This document shows, piece after piece, positions 10,363-23,174 of a stretch of DNA of 64,000 nucleotides (positions within the stretch are counted from its first letter, which is position 1; every line of letters starts with the position of its first letter). Source of the DNA: Sialis fuliginosa (lineage: Eukaryota; Arthropoda; Insecta; Megaloptera; Sialidae); assembly GCA_961205875.1 (NCBI GenBank), contig OY540822.1, positions 9,426,501-9,490,500 on the forward strand, written 5' to 3'. A program made the position numbers and the translations under genes. The notes under the pieces are model-generated. The model did no database searches and was not told where the DNA came from. It saw nothing but the letters and a program-made list of their open reading frames with translations.

Positions 10363-12916
10363 TACCTTTTAATAAATTCAAGAAAGAATTAGAATATTTC
10401 AAAACGGCTAATTACGTTTGAAACATTTATTTTAAAACAAGTCAAGGCTCGTGGTATGAAATATGAAAATTTCGGTAGTGCGTTTTTTGTATTATTATTA
10501 TTTATATTAATTCACATTGTCCAGATGACCTCGTATTTATTACTAACGTTCACAAGTTTGTCATAGTTTTCGGTAACAATAATTTATGTTTTGAATTACA
10601 ATTCAATTCTGAATTTAATGTGTGAATAACATTGTTAGTTTAAATAATTATAATTATTACATGTACCTAGACCTCGCTTTATGTCGGGGTTATGTGCAAA
10701 CGCATCTGCAATTCACAGGGAAAAGCAAAAAGTATATTTATCTATAAAATTAAAAATATTAAATATTAAAAAAAAAAAAACTCCGAAACTACATTAAATA
10801 TTTTTGTAAAACTTAGTGGGTGTAAACAAGGTGTAGAGACACATATTTTGTGAAAAAACGAATTTTCTGTTTCAACCAGTGGCGTCCCAAATAATTATTT
10901 TGAATGAAAAAATTATACGCCACTGCTTTTTTCAAAAACAAACATTATTTTATTAATGGTGCTTTATTTTTTAATAAAATAAAACAATTATCTGTACGTG
11001 AAAATAAAATATTTTTACACTTAGCGTACTATTTACATTTTTTATTACAATAATTCTTTAACAACTAGATAACTAATATCCATTTATGATTAAATTAGTT
11101 AATAATTTTAATTGACTGTTAAAAATTGATAACAAAAATCTTGATCATCCTGTATATCAAAAATAAAGCGAAAACGGATCTATGTTAACATGAACTTTTT
11201 GTCTTAAAATCATGCACAGATTAACTCCCTTTAATATTGACATTCAATTATGAAACATCTGTATATTTAAGATAATTATTCTTCCATATGTATATAAAAA
11301 TACTATGGTACAAATTATTTCATAAATCTACATTCTCATGATAATTCTTTTACAAATAGATACACTAATTAAATAAATTAGGTCAATTTTCATTCATTTA
11401 GTTATAGGATAGTTAATCAAACAAAAAAATTGCATAATATTAAAAAAAACAAAATCTGCAAAATGCATTTTTTTTATCTCCGATTTTTTTCTCATATTTA
11501 TTTAGCATCTAACAGTAAGTAAATTAACAGTATGGAGAACCATACATGACTTCCATGTTCTATAATATCTTATTAAATAATTTACAATGGGATTTGTCAG
11601 AAACAAAACTCACCTTTGTATTATATTATAAATAATGAACTAATCTGACAGTTTGAATTTAATTGCATTTGTTTCCAAGGCATCATGAATTAGTAGACGT
11701 ATGTATATATTCAAAGTTAAAATTTTGCGGGTGGTTTTCACCCCTTTAATAGCTGCTTAGGCACGTATAAAAATAAATGTCCTAACCTAATCCGATTAGC
11801 ACCAAAATCAATAGGTCTGAAGTACTCACTGATTATTATGAGTCAAACATTTTTCCTAAAAATAATTCAAATGGTGCATTTTTACAGTAGTTATCGTGAA
11901 CGAAAGAAAATTCTACATCGTAGATAAACTTTTCTTTACGTTTTGAAGGTAGTACAATCAGAATCTGCTCGTTGCTTTCAGAACATGGAAGAATGTAAAA
12001 TCACCATTCACTATTTAATATCATTATTTATTTACTTATTGTGAGCTCAAATTATGCTATATCTATACAAGAACGTTAAATAAGAATTCATTCATAAAAT
12101 TATGAACGAAAAAACCTTCTTAAATGGTTCAAAACTGCACTCCCACATTTTCCATGCATTAAATAATCGAAACAAGTGACCAATTTTGCAAACTGTTAGC
12201 CAATATAATTTCCTCCTAGTTTAACCGGAAGTATTTGACCGACACGCTATCTGCCACTCTCTTTGCAATTAAGGCAATTAATACATCTGTGCAATATCTT
12301 GAAAGTGTTAACAACAATACTGCGTACAGCATCTTCCCAACATTGTTCAATAAACACTGAAAGGCCTATTAAAATTAATCAATACCTAAACATGGAAACC
12401 GATCAAGTAGATTAGATAAATACATTTTATAGAAAACGCAGCGAAGGCCTGTTATATTACATAGGTATATATTTATTAATTAATATATATGTAATCAAAT
12501 ATGCACATATGTGATTAAATAAAGACGAACTACTTGTTACATATTAAATGGAATATCTGTATCTTCGTTATACACGATTGGGTAACTTCATGTTATAAAA
12601 GTAAAAGGTTTGACTAGTTTTATTTTTATTTTTATAAGATGCAGTTTACATTCATGAGCTAATAAAATAAAATACTGTGAAAATTAAATTCCCCTACTAT
12701 TTTGCATTGAAATTTTAAATCACTGTAGGTAATACATATGACAATTTTTACATGCAATAAATTCGTCGAAAATTATTAAAATTTCAATATTATATTAATA
12801 TTTTATAAAAGTAGGAATTTCAGTATTAAAATTATTACATATATGTATAAAATATTTGTTATCAATGCTTAATTAATTAAAATATGTAAAAAAACATCTG
12901 CCGAGTAAATACACAG
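10363..12916. other. Long gene-free interval
   Basis: About 2.5 kb of AT-rich DNA with no supported gene. A small hairpin with CAGTGGCGT / ACGCCACTG ends lies near 10868-10924. The part at 12100-12360 is less AT-rich and not obviously repetitive within this window, so it could hold regulatory DNA, but nothing specific is visible. Confidence 0.5.
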
Positions 12917-13532
12917 TGCTTCCTCGTGTTAAATTCACCAAAGGTAGTTAATTATTGAACAATTTAAATAAAAATCGTTTTACTAAAATATATTAGTTTG
13001 AAATTTTTCTTAAGACGCACTTGATTATTTTTTTTGTATATCTTTAATTTTTTAACACTTTCAATCTAAAACTAAATTTATGCAAACGTCATAATGACAT
13101 TTAATATGTCAAAGTAAATATCAATTTAAAAAAACAAACACGAATTTTTAAAGCAAATTGAGATAAATCTTTGTAAGAGAATATTTTACAACAAACGTTA
13201 GATAAACATTATAGAAAATTAAATGCTCTACAAAAAATATTCTATAAAATTTTTACGTAACATGTGTCGTTCTTGAGATATCTTGAAAAAATAAATATTT
13301 TGGGATGTCGCCCCTCCTCCTTACACACGATTTTGAAATGGGACTGTCCTCAAGCCAGATCCAACAATCCAACCAAGTTTCATTAATATCGGTTCAGTGA
13401 GTTATGCGTGTGACAAGGATTCTTGACCTGAAACGGAAAGATCAATTTAAAATTTTGAAATCAGATCAATTTTATTGTCTCATTTTAAAACGATCACAAA
13501 GCTTCTCGTATCTTTGATATTGCGAAGAAGCA
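12917..13532 (-). mobile_element. Family B element
   Basis: Short inverted ends are TGCTTCCTCG and GCGAAGAAGCA. Internal family blocks include 'accaagtttcattaatatcg' and 'aacgatcacaaagcttctcg'. It is non-coding and opposite in orientation to the 20357 and 28020 copies. Confidence 0.75.
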
Positions 13533-14420
13533 AAATAATGAAGTTTTGTTTAAGTTTATAATAATTCTCATTCGTGAAAGGTATAAAAAGTTATTTGTTT
13601 TAATGCATTGATAATAAACTGACGTAAAATAATTGTGTGAATAAAATGTTAGTTTGTATTTAACAAAAGAACTGTGTTCTTTTTATTGCCATTTTTTTGT
13701 ACTCATTACAAGAAAAATCAAATGGTAGATAAAAACTTATCTAGTTTCGAATTAAAGTATTTGAACCCCTCCCCCCTCCCCCACCCTATTTTTTAAATAT
13801 CATTTGATGTAAAAAAAAATTAGCTAAGAATTTATTGGGAACATATTGCCAGTCATAAAATTATTAATTTAATAAATTAAGTAACCCTAAAATGAATAAT
13901 TTTGATGTTATTAAACAAGATACATACAAAATTTAACTTTTGCTTTATAACACTGCGTTGGCATTTAGACGTACTTTCTCAAACACACTTTTTTGGTTTA
14001 TTTTCTTCTGTCGATAAAAAAGTAAATTAAGTTCATCTGTTCTTGTGGTTATAATCTATCTCTTTTTACAGTGCACGTTATGCAATTTATTTTAATTTAC
14101 TTTTCAAACAAGAATCGAAAAAGGTTAAGGTCGAAATTGTATCTAGAACATCATCAATTAATAAAAATCATTAATGATTTTTATACATATATAATTTTAT
14201 TTGACATAAATTCTTAATTGCAATCGTGGTACAGTGGAAATAAGAAAAATTATATAGTATATTTTTCATTAAAAATAATTATTACTACATGAAAACGAAT
14301 TGTTTTTGCCGACAAAGTACTTTTTATTATGAATCACACAAAATTCGAAATAGTCTTAAAATGTTTCTTATATACTCTAGTTTTACAAATTAAATTTTCG
14401 GATTAATTAGATGAATCGTT
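13533..14420. other. Gene-free AT-rich stretch
   Basis: A C-rich tract ('cccctcccccctcccccacc') lies near 13768-13788. Nothing else was seen. Confidence 0.5.
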
Positions 14421-14422
14421 TT

Positions 14423-14795
14423 TTAGTTGGGTCATTTCAAAATTCGTTGCAGATAAACTTATCCAACATTACATTCAAACTTAGATAATATTTTGGAATC
14501 AATAAACAAAGTACCGTATTATTAAACATCTTTTATAAAAATAAATAAATCCCACTTAAAATTTTTCCATTTTTCTTTATATAGAAGACAACTTTGTTAC
14601 CTTTATTGACCACTATGTTACTTTAAAAAAGTAATTTTAAGTGGGATTTATTTATTTTTATAAAAGATGTTTAATAATACGGTGCTTTGTTTATTAATTC
14701 CAGAATATTATCTAAGTTTGAATGTAACTAACAAAAATCTTCTGAGACAAGTTAGGTTAGGTTTATCTGCAACAAATTTTGAAACGACCCAGTTA
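14423..14795. repeat. Large palindromic hairpin (arms ~150 bp, loop ~60 bp)
   Basis: The left arm (from 'agttgggtcatttcaaaatt') and right arm (to 'gaaacgacccagtta') are inverted copies. They share, for example, 'ataaataaatcccacttaaa' and its complement. Transcription of either strand would give a long RNA hairpin. Confidence 0.8.
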
Positions 14796-14866
14796 CAGCC
14801 TTTAAATGAATGCCTTTCAAAAAATTAAATTATTATATTATTTTTATTAAAATTGTAAATACACAG

Positions 14867-15291
14867 TGCTTCCTCGTGCTAAATTCACCAAAGGTAGTTT
14901 ATTATTGAAAAATTTAAACAAAATGATATTTAATATGTCAAAGTAAATATCAATTAAAAAAACAAATGACGATTTTTCTAAACAAATTGAGATATTTTAC
15001 AACAAACGTTATAAATCTATATTATAGGAAATCGAATGCTCTACAAATTTTTTTATAAAATGTGTCGTTCTTGAGATATCTTAAAAAAATAAATATTTTA
15101 GGATGTCAACCCTCCCCCTTATACACGATTTTGAATTGGGACCGTTCTCAAGCCAGATCATGAGTTATCCGTGTGACAGACAGACAGACACAGAACGAAA
15201 AGTATTTAAGATCAATTTAAAAGAACAATTTTTTTGTCTTCTTTTAAAATGATCACAAAGCTTCCCGTATCTTCGATATTGCGAGGAAACA
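14867..15291 (-). mobile_element. Family B element, internally deleted
   Basis: Ends are TGCTTCCTCG and GCGAGGAAACA. At ~425 bp it is shorter than the other B copies. It includes a (gaca)n tract at 15177-15191. The short frames across it are not genes. Confidence 0.75.
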
Positions 15292-16180
15292 AAATAATTA
15301 TTTTGACATAAATTTTTTATAGGACGATGAATTACACAAATTGTCAATATTTTGCAATTAAAAACTCATTTTTTTTTGATATATTAGTTAATTGCGAAAC
15401 ATCCTGTATACTTTCCTGTATATATCTCCAATTGACAGATATGTTTTACAGAATTATATTATATAACTCTTCCTGCCCCTTAGGCCAAACATTGTTTGCA
15501 ATTACAAATTACAATGAATTTTATGTATTCTGATCAATTTTTATTAATTAAATTTAAAGTTTTTTTATTTTATAATTTTTACCTGTCGATGCAACTAGGG
15601 GTCATTATATAGATTTTATTCCGCCTCTGTTAGTGATATAAGAAAGTTTATTAAGTTTGAACAAGATCAAAATTAACCTGAAGTCCTTGAGTATTCTTCT
15701 TTTTATTCATTTTATATATGTATGTCATCGGTCTACACTTTAAAAAAATTGAAAAATTAAATTGCACTGAAAAAAAGTGAAGAATATATTATTATTAACA
15801 TTAATATTAATGACTTTCTTCTTTCTGCAGAATAAAAATTATTTATTCAGATTTATTACTTTCGAGTCTGTACATCAACAATTTTTACATATATCAAAAA
15901 GAAGAAAATGTTAAGCTATAATCGATATTTGTTTTAATTTTAATTTATATGGAACGCTGATAAATTATCATAATAGTATTTTAACAGGTGCAGTTTTGAA
16001 ATAATATATTTTTACAGTGTAAATAATTTTAAATATTTAATGTATAATCCAATAATGTTATCTTTCTGACTCATCTTTTAATTTAATTTATATATTCTAG
16101 AATTGATTTTTATTAATGTATTCCATAAATTATTTAATTATTGAATACTAATCTAGATATTCTGAATGTTTTTTTTTAAG
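15292..16180. other. Gene-free AT-rich stretch
   Basis: No gene, RNA or delimited repeat was recognised. Confidence 0.5.
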
Positions 16181-16182
16181 AT

Positions 16183-16930
16183 TTTCCAGCGGATTATTTC
16201 CAAAATAAAGAATTTTCAGAAAAAATGTTTCGGGTAAAAGTTTCATGTTTTTGAGGGGGCTAAATATTGACATTATGGGGTGACCTTAGAAAGGTTTTCA
16301 GGTTCAACTTTTCTTTTTCAAATCTAAACCTATATTTTTTTGTTGCAGATTCGTAATTTAAGAGATAAAATTAATATGGAGCAAACCAAAGAGAAATTTC
16401 TGGATTTTCCATAATTTTTTACTCTAAAACTATAACCTTTTCAGAAAAATCACAAAATTTAAAACGTAAATAGAACCAAGCAAGGATTCTCAGAGAATTG
16501 TTTTTCAAATTTATTGTTAATTTTTTTTATACAGAAAATATTTTGAAATTTTGAAAAGTGATAATTTTTGCTTAAATCTAAGTACTTTTTACCTCTTGCG
16601 ATTATTTTTAAAAATTAGTAGTTTGAGTAAAAAATTATGGAAAATCCAGAAATTTCTGTTTGGTTTGCTCTATATAATAAAAAATGGACATTTTCTGAAA
16701 AAATATTTCGAACAAAAGTTGTTTATTTTATCTCTTAAATTAAGAATCTGCAAAAAAAATTAAGTTTAAATTCGAAAAAGAAAAGTTGAACCTGAAAACC
16801 CATTAAAGTGACATTTCTAAGATCACCCCATAATGTCAATATTTAGCGCCCTCGAATCCATGAAACTTTTTCCTGAAATATTTTTTCTGAAAATTCGTTA
16901 TTTTCGAAATAATCCGCTAAAAAGTTTTTA
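16183..16930. repeat. Very long palindrome (arms ~310-330 bp)
   Basis: The left arm (16183-16490) is inverted at 16600-16930. Examples are 'gcggattatttccaaaataa', 'ggggtgacctta' and 'tctggattttccataatttt' with their complements. Arms are ~85-90% similar by eye around a ~110-bp centre. It is non-coding and resembles a fold-back element. Confidence 0.8.
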
Positions 16931-17388
16931 AAAAATACCCAGTATATGCAATTACTATGTCTGAAATGCATCAAATAATAAGTACATATGTGGTATATCG
17001 AATTTGGGACGTGAGATAGATCTAATATTTCTACCTCAAAATCTATGAGAAGAATACAATACGTACATATGTAAATGTACTAATTAAATTTTATTTATTT
17101 TATTTTATTCTTCATATATTAAATATGTTGTTGTAATATATTTATAAAATTATCGATGTTATGTGTATTGAAAATATGTGCAAAAAAAGGGAAAGAAAGT
17201 GAAAATAAGCGAAGAATTGAAGTAAGTAATGCACAGTATAAAGAAGCATCTAGAGGTTATGACCTGGTTTAATGCTATTATAGAGAAAAAGATGTCTCCT
17301 AAGACGCTAAAGTGAATGTATGTATAGGGGGAGACAACAGTTGGAAAAAATTCGAAAAAAGAAAAGAAAGTGGGGGTCCATTGGCCAC
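16931..17388. other. Upstream region of the Tweedle gene
   Basis: No coding sequence was seen. From ~17160 the base composition becomes purine-rich and less repetitive. This is the likely proximal regulatory region, though no specific binding site can be named. Confidence 0.4.
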
Positions 17389-17424
17389 TATAAAGTGAAG
17401 CAAATGCAAGCAATGAGTATCACA
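17389..17424 (+). promoter_or_regulatory. TATA box and initiator of the Tweedle gene
   Basis: TATAAAG at 17389-17395 is followed ~31-33 bases later by ATCACA (17419-17424), which fits an arthropod initiator with the start at A17422. The inferred 5' UTR to the ATG is ~58 bases. Spacing is typical; no transcript evidence is available. Confidence 0.6.
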
Positions 17425-17479
17425 ATCTTGTGGATCTTACCCAGAGTAACTTCTAAGAGTTGTTACTCAAGTTAAAAAC

Positions 17480-18967
17480 ATGAATACTGTCGTGGTAAGT
17501 ACTAGTGATTTTTTGTGTTTTCATTTTTTACCGTCGAGTGCTTTTTTATTTTATCAAAAAGTGTTGTGCTTCGAAAAAAATGGATTACCCTGGATTTTTT
17601 TATAATTTGAATATAAAAAAAGTTGTGTTAATTTTTTTTTTGTGAAAATTGTGGTTTATTTTTTAATTTTTAATTTCATACTTCATTTGTCTTCTATGTC
17701 TTTAAAAATACGGAAGCTTTGTATGAAAATACTTTGGAACAATGCTTCCTTCTTTATTTGACATTTAGTAGTCTATCATTTTCATTTACTCTTTCTGTGT
17801 ATTTCAAAATGTAGTTCAAATTAATTAACTATTAAATGATCAAGTTTAAGGAAGGAAGGAATTTAATTAAAAATCAAAAGCACTCAATCGGACAATGAAA
17901 AAAAAAATTATATCTGTTAATAAATGATTTATTGTTTTCAGCTCTTCGCTGCCTTGGTGGCATTAGTTCAAGGGCGTCCTGAAGCAGGATACAGTTACCA
18001 ACCTCCAGCACCACGTCCGATACCTTCAGGAAGTTACGGTGCTCCAGGAGGCGGTGGTCATGGCGGTAGCATTGGAGGTGGACATGGCGGCGGAATCGGC
18101 GGCGGAATTGGTGGAGGACATGGAGGTTCAATTGGCGGAGGTCATGGAGGCTCAATTGGCGGAGGACTCATAAGCGGAGGAGGCGGTTTCGGAGGTAGCG
18201 GAATCGGAGGAGGTTTCGGAGGTGGTTCCATTGGCGGAGGTTTCGGAGGTGGCTCTATCGGAGGAGGTTTCGGAGGAGGTTTCGGAGGTGGTTCTATCGG
18301 AGGTGGTGGATTTGGTGGTGCTCAAACCGCCATTGTCCAGAAACACATCTACGTACATGTACCACCACCAGAACCTGAAGAATTCAGACCACAAAGACCA
18401 ATTCACGTAGCTCCACCACAGAAACATTACAAAATCATCTTCATTAAGGCACCAACCCCACCAACCCCCACTGCGCCAGTTATTCCTCTCCAACATCAAA
18501 ACGAAGAAAAGACTCTCGTATACGTACTCGTCAAGAAACCAGAAGAAGCCCCAGAAATCGAAATCCCAACTGCTGCTCCAACCCAACCTTCAAAACCAGA
18601 AGTATACTTCATCAGATACAAGACCCAGAAACAGTCTGTCGGAGGCGGTGGAATCGGAGGCGGAATCGGCGGCGGAATCGGAGGCGGAATTGGAGGCGGA
18701 CTTGGAGGTGGACTCGGGGGCGGAATTGGAGGCGGACTCGGGGGCGGAATTGGAGGCGGACTCGGGGGCGGAATCGGTGGAGGACATGGTGGTTCAATCG
18801 GAGGCGGTATCGGTGGAGGACATGGTGGAATTTCTGGAGGATCAATTGGCGGTGGAATCGGTGGTGGACATGGAGGCAGCAGTATCGGTGGTACTGGCAT
18901 TGGTGGTTCTGGCCCATCTGGACCATCCTCAAGTTACGGCCCCCCAGGACAAAGTGGACCATATTAA
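17480..18967 (+). CDS. Glycine-rich Tweedle (DUF243) cuticle protein
   Basis: Predicted secreted structural protein of the chitinous cuticle. Exon 1 (17480-17494, ATG to GTG, donor gtaagt) encodes only MNTVV. Exon 2 (17942-18967, acceptor tgttttcag) continues in phase to TAA, giving 346 residues. Residues 1-16 ([16 protein letters not shown]) form a signal peptide split by the intron, as is common in cuticle genes. A Gly-rich stretch (~28-135) precedes the Tweedle core at ~138-235, with its four blocks visible: [41 protein letters not shown] and [14 protein letters not shown] second Gly-rich stretch of GGGIGGG/GGGLGGG repeats (~238-325) ends in [12 protein letters not shown]. Tweedle proteins are known to shape larval and pupal cuticle and some bind chitin. 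The Gly-rich arms on both sides suggest an elastic or hydrophobic matrix role (inference). Stop-free frames on the other strand and in other frames are shadows of the repeat. Confidence 0.93.
18633..18890 (+). repeat. Coding minisatellite (Gly-rich repeats)
   Basis: Near-identical 12-24 base units (ggaggcggaatcgg, ggaggcggactcggg) are tandemly repeated inside the Tweedle gene. A less regular array is at 18046-18310. Such arrays change length easily by slippage or unequal exchange, so length variation between individuals is likely. Confidence 0.85.
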
Positions 18968-19303
18968 ACATCATTTAGATAATCATCACAGAAACTTTAA
19001 TATACGGGTTAAACGCGATAGAAAAACAAAGAGAGAACGAGAGAGAGTCACAAATCACATACGGTTGGACAATGGCAGACGACGGTACTGGACATTGTCC
19101 AACGGTAAAATGCGCGCCGATGAAGCGCGTTAGGGATCTAATTATTCATTAATTATTGCGAATCTTGTTGTATATATATTTCTTCCCTTTTCCCTTGTGT
19201 GCATTCATTTTAGCGTATAGGTATAATTTTATTTTATAATTATTATATATTATTTTTATATTATATTGTATGATAGAGCACATTTTTGCAAGAAAACGGT
19301 GAC

Positions 19304-19309
19304 AATAAA
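19304..19309 (+). terminator. AATAAA poly(A) signal of the Tweedle gene
   Basis: AATAAA lies ~340 bases after the stop codon and is followed by T-rich sequence. It is the first canonical signal downstream, so a ~360-base 3' UTR is inferred. Confidence 0.6.
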
Positions 19310-19499
19310 TGTATTTTTTCAAATATGATTTGTTTTCTATTTTTAAAACTGATTTAGTTCCCATGTTAATGCCTTTCTCCACAACTTCCTTTCTTATTGT
19401 AGCGCTCGTTTGTCTCACAATTATTGCACATTTATAATACACATACATATATATGTATATTATATACCTACAGTACTCTCTCATGTCAATAAACAAATT

Positions 19500-20356
19500 A
19501 ACGTATTATTAATGCATGTTTTTAAATACATGTCCATTAAAAAAATTATTATTTAGAGATCTTCTCTATCTTAATTCAAAATGTCATTGTAATGTCAATT
19601 GTAATTAATTTTACTAAATTTAAATATGATGACATACAAATATAACCTTTAGTCAAGAACAAATCACGCCAATTTTATTAAAATATAATTAAAAGTGTTA
19701 AAAATCCTTGTTTCTTAATTTTAAACAATATTAAACAAAACTCGATCGTTCCATTAAAAAAAAAATCAGTGGATTTCGAAAGTATTTTTGGCATTACTTC
19801 ATATTGTAATGTCACTTTTGCTCAAAACTGACATTAAAATATGATATAATGCCAAAACTTTAAAAACTTAAATTGAAAATAAAAAAACAACTTCTTATCA
19901 AGGTAGAAAAATATATTAAAAAAAAATTTCTATAAAAAATCTAGTTTTTAAGATAAAAATAATTAATGATTAAACATTTGTAGGGATATATACATATGTA
20001 TAAAACAAATAACCACGTAATAACATAAAATACAATTGTAGAGCTGGACAATTTGACTCCGAAATAAATCATAGTAATACATATGTACATAAACAAATTT
20101 TTTGGTAGCAAATACAAAGAGGCACCTGTTTGGAAAACGGAAGTCCGGATTATAATGCCCAATTATTTGATAAAATCTATCCATATACTGCATGACTGCT
20201 CCAATTCATCCATCATAATATTGACTATTGTTATTTATTTTTGTTAATTAAACCCAATATTTTTCCTGTTGAAATGAATTAAACACATAACTTTTATCTT
20301 CAGTTTTCATGAAAAACAAATTTTTTTTGGGTCTACTTATATAAAAATGTAATTAT
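19500..20356. other. Gene-free AT-rich stretch with a small hairpin
   Basis: An imperfect hairpin with 'ttttggcattacttcatatt' mirrored to ~19858 lies at 19784-19858. Nothing else was seen. Confidence 0.5.
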
Positions 20357-21070
20357 TGTTTCCTCGCAATATCGAAGATACGAGAAGCTTTGTGATCGTT
20401 TTTGAGAATGAGACAAAAAATATGTTCTCCGATTTCAAAATTTTAAATTTATCTTTCCGTTTCACGTCAAGACAAACACTTTTCGTCACGTGTCTGTCTG
20501 TCTGTCCGTCCGTGTGTGTGTCCGTCTGCCCCCTGAATCCTTGTCACACGCATAACTCGTGAACCACTGAACCGATATTATTGAAACTTGGTCGAATGGT
20601 TGGGTCTGGCTTGAGGATGGTCTCATTTCAAAATCGTGTGTAAGGGGAAGGGGTGATACCCCAAAATATTTATTTTTTCAGGATATCTCAAGAACGAAAC
20701 GTGAAAATTTTATAGAATATTTTTTGTAGAGCATTAAATTTACTATAATATGGATCTACAATGTTTGTTGTAAAATATTCCCTTACAAAGATTTATCTCG
20801 ATTTATTTTAAAAATATTTGCTTGGATATAGTAAATGTCATTTTGACATTTGCACAAATTAAGATTTAGATTAAAATTGTCAAAAAATTAAAAATATATT
20901 GAAAAATATTCAGGTGCGTTTTAAGAAAAATTTCGAACTAATATTTTTTAGTAAAATTGTATAAAAATTAAATGGTTAACCAATTCCAGGCAATTTATAT
21001 AAACACTATCGGTTTTTATTTAAATTGTTGAATAATTAACTACCTTTGGTAAATTTAGCACGAGAAAACA
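20357..21070 (+). mobile_element. Family B element
   Basis: Starts TGTTTCCTCGCAATATCGAA and ends CGAGAAAACA. At ~714 bp it is the longest copy. It contains a TCTG/TCCG simple repeat (20494-20530) and 'aaccactgaaccgatatta'. Non-coding. Confidence 0.8.
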
Positions 21071-21639
21071 CTGTGCATTTACTTGGCAGATGTTTTTTTA
21101 GGACAATACTTCCATGAAATATTACATAATATTTATTTTCAGATAAATTTGAAACAGTTTAATTTTCTTTAGCGTAAAGTAATTATATACACATATTACT
21201 TTGTACATACATGTGTATTATAATATACATATTATAGTAAATATGAAGAAACGTCAAATCATGTAACATTATAAGACAGTACTTCCGGTAATCTTCAAAT
21301 GCGTAACTGGTGAGTTAGCTTCTTAATGAGATATACAAAGAATGAAATCTGATGAAGAATTCTCATTGTAATTATGTATTCTGAAATGGACAATGGTTAG
21401 ACTATAATACTATATCACTTTCGTTAGAAAAGTAGAATCTTTTACTTTACAAGATGAGTAAAAAATATTGCTTAAATTTTCTTAAATATTCATTATTTAA
21501 AAATAAATGTTTTTGTAAAAGTTTTTAAAGATATTATTTCCTATGTAATGCTAATCTTAAAAAAAAAATTACGTCACTATGGCATCCAACTCTATTTTTT
21601 ATTTTTTTTTTCGAAAAGTCGAAATACTAGTAATATTTA
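21071..21639. other. Gene-free AT-rich stretch
   Basis: No gene or boundary was recognised. Confidence 0.5.
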
Positions 21640-22101
21640 TAAAGTATTTTATAACAAACATTTAAATAGGGCATGAAAACAAAAATTGTTAATATTTGAA
21701 AATAATAAACTATTAAGTATGGTTACATATCGTTGTAAAGTAGAGTAAAAAACATGTTCAAATATGCTATAGTCAACTTAGTGACCCATAAAAAAAAACT
21801 GAATTTAGGGCTTGTAACTCGGAAACTAAAAGTGATATAAAAATGATAAATACGCCAATCAATTCTACATAAAAAGTACTTTAAGAAACCGCAAAATAAA
21901 AGTACCTATCTACTTTGACAAAAAAGTTATAGCCATTTAAAGAATTTATCAATTTTAAGATTTTTGGGCATACTACCTAAACCACATAGAATTATTAATA
22001 TTTTTTTCTTACAAATAATTTATCCCATTTAACCAAATATGTATCTCTTACCGTTTAGGAAATCCTCATGCATTTAACGCTTATCTTGGACATCCTGTAT
22101 A
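21640..22101. repeat. Dispersed repeat R, copy 2
   Basis: Matches 386-832; see that entry. It ends 'cttatcttggacatcctgta'. This copy has ~40 bases that are absent from copy 1 ('aaaagtgatataaaaatgat'). Confidence 0.6.
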
Positions 22102-22272
22102 TGTATCTTTGTCTGAAATTGCTGAAATTCAACGTTTTGGAAAAGCATTAATAGAATTTGTATAAAAAAATGTTTTATCCCGTGTACAAATAATCAAAAT
22201 TTACTTGTTGTGTTTTTTATATATTTCTTACTCTAGAAATCAAATGTAATTTCGATCTGTAAAGAATGAAAT

Positions 22273-22726
22273 AAGGTAGTGGCACCAGTCTTGGGAAGGA
22301 CCCCAGTAATGGTAAATTTTTCATTAAATGTACTAAATTAGAAATTTGTGTCGATATTTGATTACTACCATTTCTGAATATACATTTAACTGTCTTACAG
22401 CGTGATTTGATGACAATCGGCTAAAATGTGTCAAAATGGTGGACATTCGAACTAATTATTAGTATAATTTATTTATTAATTATTATATTATCATAGCAAC
22501 TGATTCTTTCTTTTATATCTTTTGTGTCGTAGTACTTATCATTTTGTAATCATTAGCAAGTGTCCATCACTGCGTCTTCATTACTAAAATAAATGGCTAT
22601 AATTTAAAAAAAAACTATATTTCCGGACTTTGTTAATTAAATTGATTTTATTAGTAACAACAAGCCCATTAATCAAAAAAACCGAAATCTTGCTCTTATA
22701 GCGGCCGTAACTGGTGCATTTACCTT
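22273..22726. mobile_element. Family A element
   Basis: Ends AAGGTAGTGGCACCAGTC and 'actggtgcatttacctt', flanked by AT on both sides. Non-coding. Confidence 0.8.
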
Positions 22727-23174
22727 ATTCAAAATGCTTTCATGTTGTTCCTTTGTAGGACAGATTGTGTTTAACCACTAGTCATGGATCCCATTTAATC
22801 AAAATACAATGCAATATACAAATGCATGATTTGCTTTCGCTAACGTCGGATAAAGCAAGTAGAATTAAGCACATTTCCAACGAAAGACAGCATATGCGTG
22901 TACACGTGTATTATATAATGTCTGTCTCTCTCTTACACAAACCTCCGAGCGGGTTGATTTGATGTGTTATACTGTAATGAGATTTTTTAATATGTAAATC
23001 GCAATGTTGGAGAAGTGTATGAGAGAAGTACTTTCTTTATTTCACGATATGCCATACTAATTATATTTATGCTTCAGTATAATGTGGGAAAGCAGGATTC
23101 TATTTAGCTGATATTTATCTGTGTACAGTTTCTGTTTAATAATGTTTCGCATAACGCTTAAAACTAACAGCACT
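22727..23174. other. Gene-free stretch without clear repeats
   Basis: A 65-codon frame (22765-22962) has no recognisable domain and is not supported as a gene. Within this window the sequence looks single-copy, so an undetected 5' exon of the M13 gene cannot be excluded. Confidence 0.4.

Noticed and set aside
18152..18974. Long minus-strand and alternate-frame open frames over the cuticle gene (Pro-, Ser- and Arg-rich).
   Set aside because: They are shadows of a Gly-codon repeat with no splice, start or family support.
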